In this document: one piece after another, positions 1 through 9,008 of the stretch
How the letters are laid out: every line of letters starts with the position of its first letter
Numbering within the stretch: position 1 is the stretch's first letter
Assembly (NCBI GenBank): GCA_031264755.1
Contig: JAISDO010000015.1
Span: 1-64,000, forward strand
DNA length: 64,000 nt
Reading direction: 5' to 3'
From: Clostridiales bacterium
GTDB taxonomy: Bacteria; Bacillota_A; Clostridia; Christensenellales; Pumilibacteraceae
Made by a program: the position numbers and the translations under genes
Notes under the pieces: generated by a model
Seen by the model: only the letters and a program-made list of their open reading frames with translations
Database searches by the model: none
Told to the model about the DNA's origin: nothing

Positions 1-159
1 AGGTAGATAGGCTCGGGTTGATGGGGCGTGATATATTGTGTGTTAAGATATTGGGAGATTGGGATATTGGCGAGTTGAGAAGTTGGTGTATTGGGATAGA
101 GGTACATAAGGACAGATAGAGATAATGTCGTAAGAATATTCTGCAAGGAGAATTTTGTT
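1..159 (+). other. Left edge, no gene seen
   Basis: This stretch has no open frame with a ribosome site. It ends with AAGGAG before the first gene. No clear promoter pair is visible. Confidence 0.4.
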
Positions 160-666
160 ATGACATTGAGAGACAATCAACCATTAAGAGATATTGATAG
201 CACGACGCTTATCAATATCAATAGTGATGACACTATTGTAAGTGTCAAATTGCACAAGCATCGTGGCATAGTTATGCTAACTTTGATGCTTGTTTTTGCA
301 ATGTTGTCAACGACAGTATTGCTTGTAGGAGGCAATATCAATCTGCCAATCGGCACACTTGCTACAGCGAGTCTCAAACCAAATACTAATAGTGTCAATA
401 CTAGAGTACTAGACGACATCAATGCCAGCTATGATATCCCTACTGAGATACTAGAGTACAATAATGTGCTAGAAGAGGATTTGCAACCAAGTGCATTGAC
501 CAAAGGTGTCACAAGAATTGCTATGTCAGGATACAAGGAAGATTACGTTACGTCCAACATATCAAGCGTAGCTCAACCTGGTGACATAATAATTCAATTT
601 GATGGACTTGCAATTGGCAACAGATTCATTTGGACACGCTGCTATGGTAGTAGAAGTATCACCTAA
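160..666 (+). CDS. N-terminal part of a frameshifted secreted papain-fold protein
   Basis: This 168-residue reading frame starts at an ATG preceded by a good AAGGAG ribosome site. It carries one hydrophobic segment at about residues 39-58 (signal or anchor) and then an extracellular-looking stretch. Near the end it reads PGDIIIQFDG, the usual first strand of permuted papain-fold (YiiX/NlpC-P60-like) hydrolases. The frame then runs into nonsense and stops, while the next frame, which overlaps it by 68 bases, continues the domain with GHAAMVVE and NCSTLV. The two frames therefore look like one gene broken by a net one-base shift between about 600 and 645. The near-duplicate TTGCAA/TTGGCAA at the junction could be the insertion. 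A sequencing error is possible, as is a true pseudogene. Confidence 0.7.
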   Translation: MTLRDNQPLRDIDSTTLININSDDTIVSVKLHKHRGIVMLTLMLVFAMLSTTVLLVGGNINLPIGTLATASLKPNTNSVNTRVLDDINASYDIPTEILEYNNVLEEDLQPSALTKGVTRIAMSGYKEDYVTSNISSVAQPGDIIIQFDGLAIGNRFIWTRCYGSRSIT

Positions 667-1513
667 CAAAGTCACAACTATAGAGGCTTTTGGTGATGGG
701 GTAGACGAAAGTCAGATAGATAGTTTTAGATTTTATGAAGGCAAATCTCACTTGTACTCAGTCAAAGGAGCTACGCAGTTGCAAAAAGATAATGCTATAG
801 CATGGATTAAGCGACAAATAGGTAGAGGATACAATGCTATATCACCTACGTGGGATCTTCATTATGACGACAATCCAATCAATTGTTCTACGCTTGTGTT
901 TGGTGCTTATTACAAAGCAGGTATAAATCTAACAGGAAACAATATTAGTATATTGGAGTGGGTAGCGCCTGCGAATATAGCAAGAAGCAACAAGTTGGAA
1001 CGCAAGCCGGTATATTTTAAGGCTTATGAGTTTGAGAGCGAGTTTTCTGGCAAGGTGCTAGATGTACCCAACAGTAGTACGAGCGATGGTACGCAGTTGA
1101 TACAGTACCAACGTAATGGACAAACCAACCAAAGATTTATTCAAATACCTGCTGCTAGTTATAGCCGATATTCGGGTAGGCACGAAGTGCGATTTGTAAT
1201 GCCATATGTAAGGACTAATTGGTTGGGTCAACGTACAACTCTAATGTTGGATATCCATCAACCCGGTGGCAATGCAGGTGGCAACAACGGCAACAAATTG
1301 CAAATCATAGAAGCCAAAGATTCGGCCAATTACAATACCTTTTGGTATGACACATCAACTAGAGAACTCAAGACCAAGGTTAGTAATTGGGCTAGTTCTA
1401 TACACTTAGCTACATCTGACTCCAAAGAAAACGGCATAGGTGTGCATCAATGGGAGTTGCACAATACCAATAGGAGTAGGTGGTATAGATACCATACTTA
1501 CAACTATAGTTAA
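599..1513 (+). CDS. C-terminal part: permuted papain-fold hydrolase core plus ricin-type lectin domain
   Basis: This is the continuation of the preceding frame. The ATG at 599 has no ribosome site and is probably not a true start. The first 115 residues hold GHAAMVVE with a candidate catalytic His, and YDDNPINCSTLVFGAYY with a candidate catalytic Cys. This His-before-Cys order is typical of circularly permuted NlpC/P60 and YiiX-like cysteine peptidases or amidases. From about residue 145 follows a ricin B-type beta-trefoil region (GKVLDVPNSSTSDGTQLIQY and N-Q-R-F motifs), expected to bind carbohydrate. Joined to the upstream frame it would be a secreted wall-directed hydrolase with a lectin tail. 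A perfect 17 bp hairpin follows the stop. Confidence 0.65.
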   Translation: MMDLQLATDSFGHAAMVVEVSPNKVTTIEAFGDGVDESQIDSFRFYEGKSHLYSVKGATQLQKDNAIAWIKRQIGRGYNAISPTWDLHYDDNPINCSTLVFGAYYKAGINLTGNNISILEWVAPANIARSNKLERKPVYFKAYEFESEFSGKVLDVPNSSTSDGTQLIQYQRNGQTNQRFIQIPAASYSRYSGRHEVRFVMPYVRTNWLGQRTTLMLDIHQPGGNAGGNNGNKLQIIEAKDSANYNTFWYDTSTRELKTKVSNWASSIHLATSDSKENGIGVHQWELHNTNRSRWYRYHTYNYS

Positions 1514-1534
1514 GCTAAGGACGGATTGATGAAC

Positions 1535-1576
1535 ACGCATATTTTGTCTTCAATTGGTGGAAGACAAAATATGCGT
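1535..1576. terminator. Perfect 17 bp inverted repeat between genes
   Basis: The arms are 1535-1551 and 1560-1576, fully complementary, with an 8-base loop. They lie after the stop at 1513 and end just before the GGAG ribosome site of the next gene. There is no run of T after the stem, so it may be a factor-assisted or U-less terminator, or a translational regulator of the next gene. Confidence 0.55.
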
Positions 1577-1592
1577 TGCAATGGAGATGAGT

Positions 1593-2342
1593 ATGAACAG
1601 ACGGTTGTTTAATATATTATTTTGGACTGAAGTGGCGATATTTGGTTGTGTTGTTGCCCTATTTGGAGTGGCGGCTCTATTAGTATTGCCATTTGGACAC
1701 GTCAATGTATCAGTTGTAGTTGTGTCAATAGTGTTTGTGTTGATGTTTGGGGATCTTGTATTGTTTTGGACCTTTAGGAAGAGCAAAATAATAATTGTGC
1801 CCAAGTATGTGTACACAGTCTTCAAGTCAGTTGGGATAATGATATTTGCACTCATTGCATTTGCGGGGTTTGTATCTTGGTATTGGGCACCTAGTAGTCT
1901 TAGACTTGGGGATAGCAATATGCCGTATATACCTAGTGATACAGTTGGGATAGTGTACTTGCATGGTCAATTTAGTATGCAGGATAGAAGAGTACTGCCC
2001 GAGCAAGTAGAATATGTCTTGATAGAGGATGTTGATGAGATCAATACAATTGTATTGATGATGCAAGACTTTGTATATGCCAAACAAGACTATCGCAATG
2101 GATTTGAATACACGACACAACAACGCATGCTGTACTTGTTGACAAGTCAGGACAATATACAAGAGATCAATGATAGCTTTTGGAAAGACAATGAGGACGA
2201 TGAGTATTTGAGTGTCAACAATGGTCGCAATAGGATTGACTTGTACTGGCTATACCCTAATTGGAATAATAGTGCTAGGTACTATTTGAGTAATGGGCAG
2301 GATTGTATTGATTGGCTAATAGACAATTATGGCAATATATAA
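1593..2342 (+). CDS. Hypothetical membrane protein with a soluble acidic C-terminal domain
   Basis: I do not recognise a family. The chosen ATG follows GGAG with 6 bases spacing; the frame is open further upstream but runs into the hairpin. The 249-residue product has three or four hydrophobic segments in the first 100 residues, after which comes a charged domain rich in Asp, Asn and Tyr. It follows the broken secreted hydrolase/lectin gene. It could therefore be an immunity or partner protein for it, but this is only positional inference. A possible rho-independent terminator follows at about 2389-2428. Confidence 0.65.
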   Translation: MNRRLFNILFWTEVAIFGCVVALFGVAALLVLPFGHVNVSVVVVSIVFVLMFGDLVLFWTFRKSKIIIVPKYVYTVFKSVGIMIFALIAFAGFVSWYWAPSSLRLGDSNMPYIPSDTVGIVYLHGQFSMQDRRVLPEQVEYVLIEDVDEINTIVLMMQDFVYAKQDYRNGFEYTTQQRMLYLLTSQDNIQEINDSFWKDNEDDEYLSVNNGRNRIDLYWLYPNWNNSARYYLSNGQDCIDWLIDNYGNI

Positions 2343-2388
2343 TTGTAAGGAGATATGCTAACCAAACGCAAAAACAATTGTCTGTGAT

Positions 2389-2428
2389 AAGATCGTTTTG
2401 CACATAGAAGCAAGGCGGTCTTTGTTTT
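2389..2428 (+). terminator. Probable intrinsic terminator
   Basis: AAGATCG at 2389 can pair with CGGTCTT at 2416 (one G-U), followed by TTTGTTTT. It separates the membrane protein gene from the ABC transporter operon. Confidence 0.45.
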
Positions 2429-2525
2429 GCCGTTAAAAGCAAAAATGAGGATCCTACGTACCTAAATATGATTAGGTGATTGGTTGACTTGTGTGTTATA
2501 CTTGGTGTTGATATGGAGGGGTGTG

Positions 2526-3437
2526 ATGGGCGACAAAGTAATACATGTTAGTAATCTTACCAAAGATTATGGTATGAGTAGGGGGATATTTGATATATCT
2601 CTTGAGGTGACCAAAGGTGAGATCTTTGGATTTTTGGGTCCTAATGGTGCAGGCAAGTCTACTACTATTAGGACCCTACTTGGGTTCCAAAAGGCTGATC
2701 AAGGCAAGTGTGATATCATGGGATTGGATTGTTGGACCAAGCCCTCACAGGTGCAGCACTATCTTGGCTATGTAGCAGGCGAAATCAATTATCCTGATGT
2801 TAGGACGGGGTGGCAGTTTATCAAAATGATAGCTGGTATGCGCAAAACAAATCTTAAGGAAGCCGAGCGACTGTGTGAATACTACCAACTCAAACCACAT
2901 GGTATACTCAAACGCATGTCCAAAGGTATGAAGCAAAAGATAGCATTGGTGGTGGCGTTTATGCACAATCCGCAGATAATAATATTGGACGAACCAACAT
3001 CTGGATTGGATCCGTTGATGCAAGCTAGATTTGTAGACCATGTATTGAGTGAAAAAGCTAAGGGCAAGACTATCTTTATGTCTAGTCACATATTTGAAGA
3101 GATAGAGAAGACCTGTGACAGATTGGCAATAATACGCAATGGCAAGATTGTAGCCCAAATGCCAATGACTGATATAATACACAACAAGGACAAGCAATTT
3201 GAGGTGAGATTCAAACGTATAGATAGTACAGTTGCCTTTGCTCGTTTGGCGTATGACTTTGAGGAAGTCAATCTAGACAAGAGTCGTGTCAAAGTCAAAA
3301 TACATGACAATCAAGTCAATCAATTTGTACACGACCTTGCCAAATTTGAGATAGAGTACATTAGCGAAATCAAGTTGACGCTAGAAGAGAGATTTATGCA
3401 ATACTACAAGGACGACACAATGAAGGGGGCAATGTAG
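2526..3437 (+). CDS. ABC-2 type transporter ATP-binding protein (BcrA/YhaQ-like)
   Basis: This 303-residue cytoplasmic ATPase powers the permease encoded directly downstream. It contains Walker A GPNGAGKST at residues 38-46, Walker B with LDEPTSGLDP, and an H-loop SSH. The signature motif reads SKGMKQK instead of the usual LSGGQ, as is common in bacitracin- and YhaQ-type subfamilies. The start is ATG 2526, after TGGAGGGG; earlier in-frame TTG codons lack a ribosome site. It shares one base with the permease gene (TAGTG overlap), so the two are co-translated. The substrate is unknown; this family exports peptides, antibiotics or sodium. Confidence 0.92.
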   Translation: MGDKVIHVSNLTKDYGMSRGIFDISLEVTKGEIFGFLGPNGAGKSTTIRTLLGFQKADQGKCDIMGLDCWTKPSQVQHYLGYVAGEINYPDVRTGWQFIKMIAGMRKTNLKEAERLCEYYQLKPHGILKRMSKGMKQKIALVVAFMHNPQIIILDEPTSGLDPLMQARFVDHVLSEKAKGKTIFMSSHIFEEIEKTCDRLAIIRNGKIVAQMPMTDIIHNKDKQFEVRFKRIDSTVAFARLAYDFEEVNLDKSRVKVKIHDNQVNQFVHDLAKFEIEYISEIKLTLEERFMQYYKDDTMKGAM

Positions 3438-4219
3438 TGAACAAAGCTATAATCAAGCAAGCTATAAGCAGCAATTGGAAGTTGTGGACAATCTTGACGG
3501 GCGTATTTTTGGCTTTTATCGTGTTGATACTTTTTGCTATTATATCCAACTTTGATGATATATCGTCAAGTGCGAGTACTGAGGTTGAGATAGGGATAGA
3601 AAATATAATAGCAGGAGCTTTTTTGACGCCTGTGGGATTGGGGGGTATACTCATGACTGTATTAGCTGTTGTAATAGGCAACAAGCTAGTAGCAAGAGAG
3701 GTAGATAGTGGTAGTATGAGCTTTGTACTCAATACGGAGACTACACGCAAGCGAGTGTTGTTGAGCAAGGCTTTTGTGTATTTTGTGATGTTGATACTTT
3801 TTGCTGTATTGGGTGGTGTTGTGTCTATCATTATGGCAGCTACTGCCAATAGTGCTAACATAACTGTAGATATGGGCAAGCTGTCTACGTTGTTGTTTGG
3901 GTTTATACTGTACTCTTTTGCTATTAGTAGTATATCTTTTTGTGCTAGTTGTTGGTTTAACAAAGTTAGCTTTTCGCTAATGATTGGGGCGGGCATCCCA
4001 CTCTTGTTCTTGATTATGGGTATGATAGCACCCGCTTTAGCTAGTCAACCGGACTTGCAGAACATAATCAAGTCTTTGACTTTGACTACATTGTTTGATG
4101 CTAGTGAGATAATACGACAAGGTGCTAATGCATGGCAGTTCGTAGCATTGGCAATCATAGGACTTGTGCTATATACTGTAGGCATAATTAGATTTCTCAA
4201 AAAAGACCTTCCGCTCTAG
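3437..4219 (+). CDS. ABC-2 family transporter permease
   Basis: This 260-residue protein has about six hydrophobic segments and an ABC-2 layout: a first helix near residues 15-37, a loop with VAREVDSGSMSFVLNTETTRKRVLLSK, then five helices. That loop is characteristic of this permease family, where it contacts the ATPase. The start is GTG 3437, overlapping the stop of the ATPase gene, with AAGGGGG upstream. Together they make a half-size exporter that probably dimerises. The transcript ends at the strong terminator at 4342-4379. Confidence 0.88.
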   Translation: MNKAIIKQAISSNWKLWTILTGVFLAFIVLILFAIISNFDDISSSASTEVEIGIENIIAGAFLTPVGLGGILMTVLAVVIGNKLVAREVDSGSMSFVLNTETTRKRVLLSKAFVYFVMLILFAVLGGVVSIIMAATANSANITVDMGKLSTLLFGFILYSFAISSISFCASCWFNKVSFSLMIGAGIPLLFLIMGMIAPALASQPDLQNIIKSLTLTTLFDASEIIRQGANAWQFVALAIIGLVLYTVGIIRFLKKDLPL

Positions 4220-4341
4220 GCAGATTTGTATTGTACACACAAGTTGATTGAAGAGTGAGTCTTCAAAATAAATATATTGTTAGGAGCTCTCCCAATAAGT
4301 TTGACAGTTTTACACATATTGGGATTGTATAACTAAGTAGA

Positions 4342-4379
4342 AACAAATAGTGCCTGTGTATTGGCACTATTTGTTTTGT
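4342..4379 (+). terminator. Intrinsic terminator of the ABC transporter operon
   Basis: A 13 bp perfect stem (4342-4354 with 4363-4375) is followed by TTGTTTTG. Unlike several other hairpins in this window it has a T-rich tail. Confidence 0.75.
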
Positions 4380-4414
4380 ATATTGATACTATACCAAATA
4401 TGAGAGGGCAAATT

Positions 4415-6403
4415 GTGAAAAAACATATGTATAGTATTGCGACAACAGAAGTTGCAAAATTGGAAGAGAAGGATACTCAACTACAGACCGACCAAGTGCT
4501 TGATACAAGTAGCCATAATATAGATCAAGAGAGTGGTGTACAGTGGCAAGAGGATATAGTTAGAGATGTACTGCAGGATTTTGATAAGAGACGGGCTAAT
4601 AGACGTTATATGGAGTCTAAGTGGCAACTCAATACCAATTTTTGGATGGGCAATCAACATACCTATGTCAATCTAAGAGGGGATATACAGGATATTGATA
4701 CGGAGTACAGTTGGCAAGAGCGAGAGACATACAATCATATAGCACCCATAATAGAGACACGTCTTGCCAAGTTGGGTAGAGTGCGTCCCAAAATGAGTGT
4801 GAGACCTTTTAGTGGTGATGACAATGATATTAGAGCGGCGACGGTTAGTAGCAAGATATTGGACAGTGCTTGTAGCAAAATCAATCTTGACCAAGTGGTG
4901 AGCAGGACTACTACATGGAGTGAAGTCGCTGGGAGTGCTTTTTACAAGATAGGCTGGGATAGTATGGCGGGCAAGAGAGTTGGTGGAGATGATGACAATC
5001 CTATATTTGAAGGTGATATATTTATAGATAGTTGCTCGCCATATGAGATCTTCCCCAACAGTCTAGCTGTGGATAGTATACAGGACTGCAATAGCATAAT
5101 ACACGCTAGAGCTATGCATGTAGATGATATAGAACATCTGTGGGGCAAGCATGTTGAGCATAGCACCAATAATGTGGATCTAGATATAGTAGGATTTGTA
5201 GCACAGAGCAACAAAGGACAATTGAGAGATAATAATACTGAACAAGATTATTGTATAGTGATAGAGCGTTATACTCGTCCAAACAAGCAACACCCAAACG
5301 GCGAACTAGTCATAGTTGCGGGCAATACTTTGCTACACTATGGAGACTTGCCATATGTGATAGGTGACGATGGCAAATATGACTTGCCTTTTGTCAAGCA
5401 GGATGCACTGTTTGTACCTGGTAGCTTTTATGGCGTGAGTATAATTGAACGTGCTATACCTATCCAAAGGGCTTACAATGCAGTTAAGAACCGCAAACAT
5501 GAGTTTCTCAATAGATTGGCTGTAGGGGTATTGGCAGTAGAGGATGGTAGCGTGGATGTGGACAATCTAGTGCAAGAAGGCTTGGCACCAGGCAAGATTA
5601 TTAGTTATCGGCAGGGAGGGAGTATCCCTCGTATGTTGGACAGTGGGCGTGTACCACCCGAATTCAACTACGAAGAGGATAGGTTGCGTAACGAATTTAT
5701 TACCATCAGTGGAGTATCTGAGATAGTTCGCAACTCAGATATACCCGGTCAAGTGTCTAGTGGTGTAGCTATACAATTGTTGCTGGAGCAAGATGACACT
5801 AGACTGAGCTTGTCTGCTCAGTCTATAAGGGTAGCTATAAGACGTCTAGCACAATATGCTATCAGGATGTACAAACAATTTGCTATGACTACACGATTGG
5901 ATAGAATAGTTGGTGAAGATGGCGAAGTTGAGTTGTTGACATGGCGAGCTAGTGATCTCAACTGTGATGATGTCGTATTTGATACTGTCAATGAGTTGTC
6001 AAACACGCCAGCAGCCAAGCAGAATATGCTATTTGAGCTCTTGCGTAATGGTCTATTGTACAATCAAGAAGGCAAGTTGAGTGACTCAATGCGTCACAAG
6101 ATGCTAGATGCTTTAGGATATGGTGGGTGGGAGAATTCTCAAAGTCTAGACGGCTTGCATATCAAACGTGCTACACTAGAGAATATCAACATACTCAAAG
6201 AAGATTCGCAAGTAGAAGAAATAGACAATCACGAAATGCACATTGAGGTCCATACGTCTTATTTGTTGAGTGGGAGTGTACGCAACTCTAGAGATTATTC
6301 TAAAGTCAAGAGGTCTCTACTAGCACACATCAAACAACACAAACAATATGCCAAACTACAAGCTCAAGCAGTAGTAATGGAGAACAAAGAAATCAACAAT
6401 TAG
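4415..6403 (+). CDS. Solitary phage portal-like protein (P22-type)
   Basis: The 662-residue product resembles tailed-phage portal proteins of the P22/podovirus type. It has an N-terminal QERETYNHIAPIIETRLAKL-type region, a DPYEIF-like segment (SPYEIFPNSL), and a long C-terminal helical part with RNEFITISGVSEIVRNSDIPG and SGVAIQLLLEQDD. Portals form the dodecameric DNA entry ring of the capsid. No terminase, protease, capsid or tail gene lies nearby, so this is either a relic or a domesticated single gene. The start is GTG 4415 after GAGAGGGC; the longer frame begins inside the preceding terminator and is rejected. The gene is intact and codon use matches its neighbours. Confidence 0.62.
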   Translation: MKKHMYSIATTEVAKLEEKDTQLQTDQVLDTSSHNIDQESGVQWQEDIVRDVLQDFDKRRANRRYMESKWQLNTNFWMGNQHTYVNLRGDIQDIDTEYSWQERETYNHIAPIIETRLAKLGRVRPKMSVRPFSGDDNDIRAATVSSKILDSACSKINLDQVVSRTTTWSEVAGSAFYKIGWDSMAGKRVGGDDDNPIFEGDIFIDSCSPYEIFPNSLAVDSIQDCNSIIHARAMHVDDIEHLWGKHVEHSTNNVDLDIVGFVAQSNKGQLRDNNTEQDYCIVIERYTRPNKQHPNGELVIVAGNTLLHYGDLPYVIGDDGKYDLPFVKQDALFVPGSFYGVSIIERAIPIQRAYNAVKNRKHEFLNRLAVGVLAVEDGSVDVDNLVQEGLAPGKIISYRQGGSIPRMLDSGRVPPEFNYEEDRLRNEFITISGVSEIVRNSDIPGQVSSGVAIQLLLEQDDTRLSLSAQSIRVAIRRLAQYAIRMYKQFAMTTRLDRIVGEDGEVELLTWRASDLNCDDVVFDTVNELSNTPAAKQNMLFELLRNGLLYNQEGKLSDSMRHKMLDALGYGGWENSQSLDGLHIKRATLENINILKEDSQVEEIDNHEMHIEVHTSYLLSGSVRNSRDYSKVKRSLLAHIKQHKQYAKLQAQAVVMENKEINN

Positions 6404-6661
6404 ATACATCTTGCAAGTGTCGCATCAATCAAATTGAACGCCTTGTTTTTGTATATTTAAGGGTGCGTGCAAGTGTAGTATCAAATTGTTGTGGCACTTG
6501 CAACAGTGTGAGATCATTTGAAAAGGGTTTATACTTGCCGATGAAGTAGGTTTAGGCAATTGGCAAGCATTTACAATTTGGTCGTTGTATATTAATTTGT
6601 AATTGTTTGTAAATTAATGGTATAATATTATATCTAATACTATTTGAAGAGGAGTTGTGCG
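6404..6661 (+). promoter_or_regulatory. Intergenic region with sigma-A promoter for the next gene
   Basis: The -35 is TTGTAA at 6597-6602, the spacer is 18 bases, and the -10 is TATAAT at 6621-6626. A weak GCAAGTG/CACTTGC pair near 6470-6505 may end the portal-gene transcript. Nothing else recognisable is seen in this gap. Confidence 0.6.
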
Positions 6662-7744
6662 TTGAATACCATTAATATTTGGAATGCATTGGTAGATTTG
6701 TATGTTAGATCGACAACTTCTGAAGTAGAACAACTGAAAGAAATCTTCAATACTATTATAACAGCGACATTTGGATATAAGGTTGATAATAATGAGATCT
6801 TGATCAATCGTATGAAGGGGTTGAATTCCCCCTATGATTTGGTTGATTTTTATTTGCAAAAAGACAATGCTAATAGTTTTGTGATGTATATTCATCCTCG
6901 TGTATCCAATGTAAGCCAAAATACAGCCAAACAAAAGTTGTTTGATGCTTTGAGATATTTTAGGTTGGATGTTGGTTGTATTATATCAGACAGGATATAT
7001 ATATATGACTATTCTGGGTTTGTAGAGAATAGTTGCATAACTGTGTCGTTCCTTAAAGACAACTGGGGTGGGGCTAAGTTTGTAGAACTATTCTGTAGAA
7101 GTAACTACAGCACAGTAACAGTCTTAGATTGGATATCAAAATACAAAAATGCTCAAGTCAACATAGTAGACAGTCTCAAATCAGATATCAACAAAGCCAA
7201 AATAAAAGACTTGTTGATTAATAGCATCAATACCGAACTAGTGCTAGAATTGCTAACTCAACATTTTAGTGGACGAGTGACTCACAAAGAATGGATAGAG
7301 ATAATATCTCGTTTTGATATCCAAGTATCAAAAAAAACAATCGCAAGCACACAACTTGGTCAAAATGAGGTGTCCGAGACCAAAAAGATGGTCACAAAGC
7401 CTAGATTGCTTACACGCAACGACGTCGTCAATCTAGTCTACTCTAACAATATCAAAGTAGAGCCATTGTTGTTGTACGCCACCGAAAACAAATCTATAGG
7501 TAGATATTGCCTTAGTCTGGAAAAATATGTATTAAAGGACAAATTTACTATATTGCTTAATGATAAGGATATAAGCAAAATACATGTACTAAATATCAAT
7601 GGTAGAGATATAAATAAGATAATGTTTGAACGCAGCAACAAGGGCAATATTAGGCTCAATCTAACCAGTCGGGGTGGCAAGTTTGAAGATATGTATACCA
7701 AATTGTCCTTTGCAAGATTTGTAACAGCTACAATATCCTATTAG
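6662..7744 (+). CDS. Hypothetical protein, possible degenerate restriction-endonuclease-like N-terminal domain
   Basis: The 360-residue protein has no signal peptide or membrane segment. The first 130 residues recall the N-terminal nuclease-type domain found in type I restriction subunits and stand-alone relatives: helices, then YDLVDFYLQKDNANSFVMYI, then a KQKLFDALRYF helix and VGCIISDRIYIYDY. A clear catalytic D...ExK is not visible, so it may be inactive. The C-terminal part (LTRNDVVNLVYSNNIKVEPLLLY...) is a separate lysine-rich domain. The start is TTG 6662, seven bases after AAGAGGAG. No methylase or specificity gene lies nearby. Function unknown. Confidence 0.55.
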   Translation: MNTINIWNALVDLYVRSTTSEVEQLKEIFNTIITATFGYKVDNNEILINRMKGLNSPYDLVDFYLQKDNANSFVMYIHPRVSNVSQNTAKQKLFDALRYFRLDVGCIISDRIYIYDYSGFVENSCITVSFLKDNWGGAKFVELFCRSNYSTVTVLDWISKYKNAQVNIVDSLKSDINKAKIKDLLINSINTELVLELLTQHFSGRVTHKEWIEIISRFDIQVSKKTIASTQLGQNEVSETKKMVTKPRLLTRNDVVNLVYSNNIKVEPLLLYATENKSIGRYCLSLEKYVLKDKFTILLNDKDISKIHVLNINGRDINKIMFERSNKGNIRLNLTSRGGKFEDMYTKLSFARFVTATISY

Positions 7745-7820
7745 AGCTGTTATCAAATTACTGGAGACTTTGAGCAATTTGTTTTGACCTAAATTGAGAC
7801 AATTGCAATTGTGCATTGGC

Positions 7821-8756
7821 TCAAATTGTTGCACGGTGTTTGTTCAATAGTTTGACTATTTGGTACACGTCTACCCATATTTCTTTGGCACCTTTCTCTT
7901 GCGAAGGATCAAATATTATTTGTAGACCTAGGTGCAAGTGAGGATTGCAGCCTTTCATTATTGTGCCTATTTTGCCATATCCTGTGTTGCCCAAATACCC
8001 AATGACTTGTCCCGCCTGTATGGTATCACCTTTTGACAATTCTGGCGGATATGGTGTTTTGTTGCGTAGGTGAGCGTAGTAATAAAATCTCTTTGTGTCA
8101 AGACTACGTATACCTATGCGCCAACCCCCATATCTATTCCAGCCTAGTTCTTGTACTGTTCCACCCTCTATAGCTATTATAGGAGCTCCTATACTTCCAA
8201 ACATGTCATTGCCCAAGTGTAGTCTCTTGTACCCAAATGATCTACTATTGCCAAAGTCGTCATAATTGTTGTACCAGTGTCCCTTAGCAATTGGGTGATA
8301 TCCTATTATACCCAATTGGTTGGTGTTGACTGTGTTGTCGTCCTTTGCTATTGTGCCTATTATTCCGCTCAATACTGCTCTATATGATTGTATATAATAA
8401 TCAAAGTATTTGTTGAGTTTGTATTGAGGTATAGGATTGGTGTCTTTTTTTAGATTCTGTTCAAGCGACTTGAGTATCTTGGTATCTTCGGTGCGGTCAA
8501 ATTTGTTAGCATTTTTTAGGGATATGTATGCCATAACATCGTACAAGTCAAGGTCATTGTGTTGGGCATTGTATTGATTGACTAGACTTATAGCTCTATC
8601 GATTGTATAAGCAGTGGCATTGAAGTCTATCCATTTGATATAGTTGCCTTGAGTGTTGGTTGACATGACATGACTATACATGCTACTACTGTGTGTAGAT
8701 ATGGCAATTATTAGTACAATGATGTACACCAATCTTGCGTTAATGCTTGACTTCAT
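7821..8756 (-). CDS. Secreted M23-family metallopeptidase (LytM/peptidoglycan endopeptidase)
   Basis: The 311-residue protein begins with a signal peptide (MKSSINARLVYIIVLIIAIS). It then has a helical stalk and a C-terminal M23 domain. The zinc ligands are visible as H180 and D184 in LHLGND, H229 in YAH, and H273/H275 in HLHLG. All catalytic residues are therefore present, and the protein is expected to cut peptidoglycan cross-bridges outside the cell. The start at 8756 places the signal peptide at the N-terminus; the frame is open to 8801, but neither start has a strong ribosome site. It is convergent with the gene at 6662 and divergent from rpsO. Confidence 0.85.
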   Translation of the reverse strand: MKSSINARLVYIIVLIIAISTHSSSMYSHVMSTNTQGNYIKWIDFNATAYTIDRAISLVNQYNAQHNDLDLYDVMAYISLKNANKFDRTEDTKILKSLEQNLKKDTNPIPQYKLNKYFDYYIQSYRAVLSGIIGTIAKDDNTVNTNQLGIIGYHPIAKGHWYNNYDDFGNSRSFGYKRLHLGNDMFGSIGAPIIAIEGGTVQELGWNRYGGWRIGIRSLDTKRFYYYAHLRNKTPYPPELSKGDTIQAGQVIGYLGNTGYGKIGTIMKGCNPHLHLGLQIIFDPSQEKGAKEIWVDVYQIVKLLNKHRATI

Positions 8757-8894
8757 ACTATAGTAGTTTTTGCAAAGATTGACAAGATAATACACAAACA
8801 TTAAATAGTAAAAATAAGTAATGCAAGTATATGGACATTGTGTTAGTATTTGGTTGTTGACTATATTTGTCCAAATCTTGCATGTGCTAATTGC

Positions 8895-8923
8895 TTTACA
8901 TTTTGGTGGTTGTGTGTTATCAT
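8895..8923 (+). promoter_or_regulatory. Promoter of rpsO
   Basis: TTTACA at 8895-8900, a 17-base spacer and TATCAT at 8918-8923. The predicted start, near 8930, falls just before the S15 leader fold. Confidence 0.6.
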
Positions 8924-8935
8924 TGTGATATGGAC

Positions 8936-8991
8936 TATTGTCTACTATGAGCGGTCTCCTCGCCGATAAGTAGCTCTGGTCGTTGACAATA
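8936..8991 (+). promoter_or_regulatory. Ribosomal protein S15 autoregulatory leader
   Basis: Between the promoter and rpsO lies a three-way-junction candidate. An outer stem TATTGTC (8936-8942) pairs with GACAATA (8985-8991), and an inner GAGC (8949-8952) pairs with GCTC (8973-8976). The intervening GGTCTCCTCGCC segment resembles the Firmicutes rpsO leader, where S15 binds its own mRNA in place of 16S rRNA to repress translation. Confidence 0.6.
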
Positions 8992-9008
8992 ATTGATGGA
9001 GAATTATA

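Noticed and set aside
4361..4414. Longer start for the portal-like gene
   Set aside because: The extension runs through the terminator of the upstream operon and has no ribosome site; GTG 4415 does.
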